Assembly (NCBI GenBank): GCA_903950295.1
Contig: CAJBAP010000086.1
Span: 1 to 6,859 of the forward strand
Direction of reading: 5' to 3'
Length of the DNA stretch: 6,859 nucleotides
Source of the DNA: an uncultured Rhodocyclaceae bacterium
GTDB lineage: Bacteria > Pseudomonadota > Gammaproteobacteria > Burkholderiales > Rhodocyclaceae
A program made the translations under genes and the position numbers. The notes beneath the pieces were generated by a model. That model had not been told where the DNA came from and made no database searches. It was given only the letters and a program-made list of their open reading frames with translations. Below are positions 5,702 to 6,859 of this stretch, piece by piece (within the stretch, counting starts at the first letter, position 1; each line of letters opens with the position of its first letter).

Positions 5702-6859
5702 CAGGCAGCGAAGGCATCCGGCATGCGCCGATGCCAGTCGGTCGCCTGCTGGTAGCGATGGGCGACATTGAGCATCTTCGCCTCGGCAAACCACGGCCCG
5801 ACGATCTGCAGACCCACAGGTAAATTGGGCAGAGCACTGTCGAAACCGCAGGGAATCGACATGCCTGGCAGACCGGCGAGGTTTACCGCGATGGTGTAGA
5901 TGTCCGATAGATACATTTGCACCGGATCGGCGCTCTTCGCGCCAAATTTGAAAGCCACCGAGGGTGCTGTCGGCCCCATGATGACATCGCACTCCTTGAA
6001 GGCGGCAGCAAAGTCGGCAGCGATGAGGCGGCGGATCTTCTGGGCCTTGAGATAGTAGGCATCGTAATAGCCATGCGACAGCACGTAGGTGCCGATGAGG
6101 ATGCGGCGCTTCACCTCGTCGCCGAAACCCTGCGCCCGGCTCTTGGCGTACATGTCGTTGAGGTCGGTATATTCGGGAGCGCGGTGGCCGTAGCGCACGC
6201 CGTCGAAGCGCGACAGGTTGGAACTCGCCTCGGCTGGCGCGATGACGTAGTAGGCCGGCACCGAAAGGTTGGAATTCGGCAGATCGACTTCGACGGTGGT
6301 CGCGCCCAGTTTGCGGTATTCGGCCAATGCGGCCTCAACGGCGGCACGCACGCCATCGTCCATGCCGGCGCCGAAGAACTCGCGCGGCAAACCAATCTTC
6401 AGTCCATCGAGCGGGCGCTCCAGATCGCGGGCGTAATCTTCGGTTGGCCGTTCCAGCGAAGTCGAATCGCGCGGATCGAAGCCGGCCATGCCATTGAGTA
6501 ACAGGGCGCAGTCCTCGGCCGACTTGGCCATCGGCCCGCCCTGGTCGAGCGAGGAGGCAAAGGCGATCATGCCGTAGCGCGATACCACACCGTAAGTTGG
6601 CTTGAGGCCGGTCAACCCGCACAGGGCAGCGGGTTGGCGGATCGAACCGCCGGTATCGGTGCCGGTCGCGGCCGGCGCCAGACGCGCCGCCACGGCGGCG
6701 GCCGAACCACCAGAAGAACCGCCGGGCACGCAGTTGGTGTCCCACGGATTCTTCACCGGGCCAAACTGGGAGCTCTCGTTGGACGAACCCATGGCAAATT
6801 CGTCCATGTTGCATTTGCCGAGCGTCACCATGCCGGCGGCGTTGAAGCGCTCGACGACA
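5701..6859 (-). CDS. gatA: Glutamyl-tRNA(Gln)/aspartyl-tRNA(Asn) amidotransferase subunit A, 5' end missing
   Basis: GatA is the glutaminase subunit of GatCAB and supplies ammonia to GatB. The window holds the last 385 residues; about 100 N-terminal residues, including the expected catalytic Lys, lie beyond the right edge. The reading frame runs open to base 6858, so the ATG at 6831 is internal. The amidase signature is clear: '[16 protein letters not shown]' (fragment residues 14-29), '[15 protein letters not shown]' with the cis-Ser at 48, and '[19 protein letters not shown]' with the nucleophile Ser at 72. The C-terminal half ('[19 protein letters not shown]', '[11 protein letters not shown]', '[11 protein letters not shown]') is also typical. 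Nothing suggests a defect. gatC would be expected further upstream on the same strand. The stop overlaps the lipoprotein start. Confidence 0.97.
   Translation of the reverse strand, partial: VVERFNAAGMVTLGKCNMDEFAMGSSNESSQFGPVKNPWDTNCVPGGSSGGSAAAVAARLAPAATGTDTGGSIRQPAALCGLTGLKPTYGVVSRYGMIAFASSLDQGGPMAKSAEDCALLLNGMAGFDPRDSTSLERPTEDYARDLERPLDGLKIGLPREFFGAGMDDGVRAAVEAALAEYRKLGATTVEVDLPNSNLSVPAYYVIAPAEASSNLSRFDGVRYGHRAPEYTDLNDMYAKSRAQGFGDEVKRRILIGTYVLSHGYYDAYYLKAQKIRRLIAADFAAAFKECDVIMGPTAPSVAFKFGAKSADPVQMYLSDIYTIAVNLAGLPGMSIPCGFDSALPNLPVGLQIVGPWFAEAKMLNVAHRYQQATDWHRRMPDAFAA

Noticed and set aside
5702..5992. Upstream extension of the lipoprotein frame into gatA
   Set aside because: It overlaps conserved gatA coding sequence, and the lipoprotein signal peptide starts exactly at the ATG at 5701.

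Overview
The window looks like ordinary chromosome from a high-GC betaproteobacterium, most likely of the Rhodocyclales type (Dechloromonas or Azonexus relatives). This is inferred from protein flavour and gene content (GatCAB, an xth/pyrE divergent pair, a yqjDEK-like membrane cluster); no database search was possible. No mobile element, CRISPR array, tRNA or rRNA was seen. All nine genes end inside the window; gatA lacks its 5' end.

Left block, minus strand (transcribed right to left): xth (exonuclease III, 1540-2334) is followed by a four-gene membrane-protein cluster. It runs DUF883/YqjD-like (1179-1490), DUF1469 holin-superfamily/YqjE-like (715-1119), YqjK-like (392-715) and a small one-helix protein with a LETM1-like C-terminus (40-399). 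The last three are packed with overlapping stop and start codons. The first three match the E. coli yqjD-yqjE-yqjK order; the fourth is an addition.

Centre, plus strand: pyrE (orotate phosphoribosyltransferase, 2352-3008) diverges from xth with only 17 bases between the two start codons, so each promoter must lie in or next to the other gene. A -10-like box just before pyrE would give an almost leaderless mRNA. An exported, cysteine-containing coiled-coil protein (2998-3615) overlaps the end of pyrE and has its ribosome binding site inside pyrE.

Right block, minus strand: gatA (from beyond the right edge to 5701), a small cysteine-rich lipoprotein gene (5171-5701) and gatB (3709-5160) form one tight operon. 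GatA and GatB are subunits of the tRNA-dependent amidotransferase that makes Gln-tRNA(Gln) and/or Asn-tRNA(Asn). The lipoprotein between them has no evident link to this enzyme. gatB and the coiled-coil gene converge on a 93-base gap holding two hairpins.

No clear new multi-gene system is visible. The best leads are the unknown lipoprotein between gatA and gatB, the extra fourth gene of the yqj-like cluster, the very compact xth/pyrE divergence, and an in-frame A7 run with a downstream hairpin at the end of gatB.
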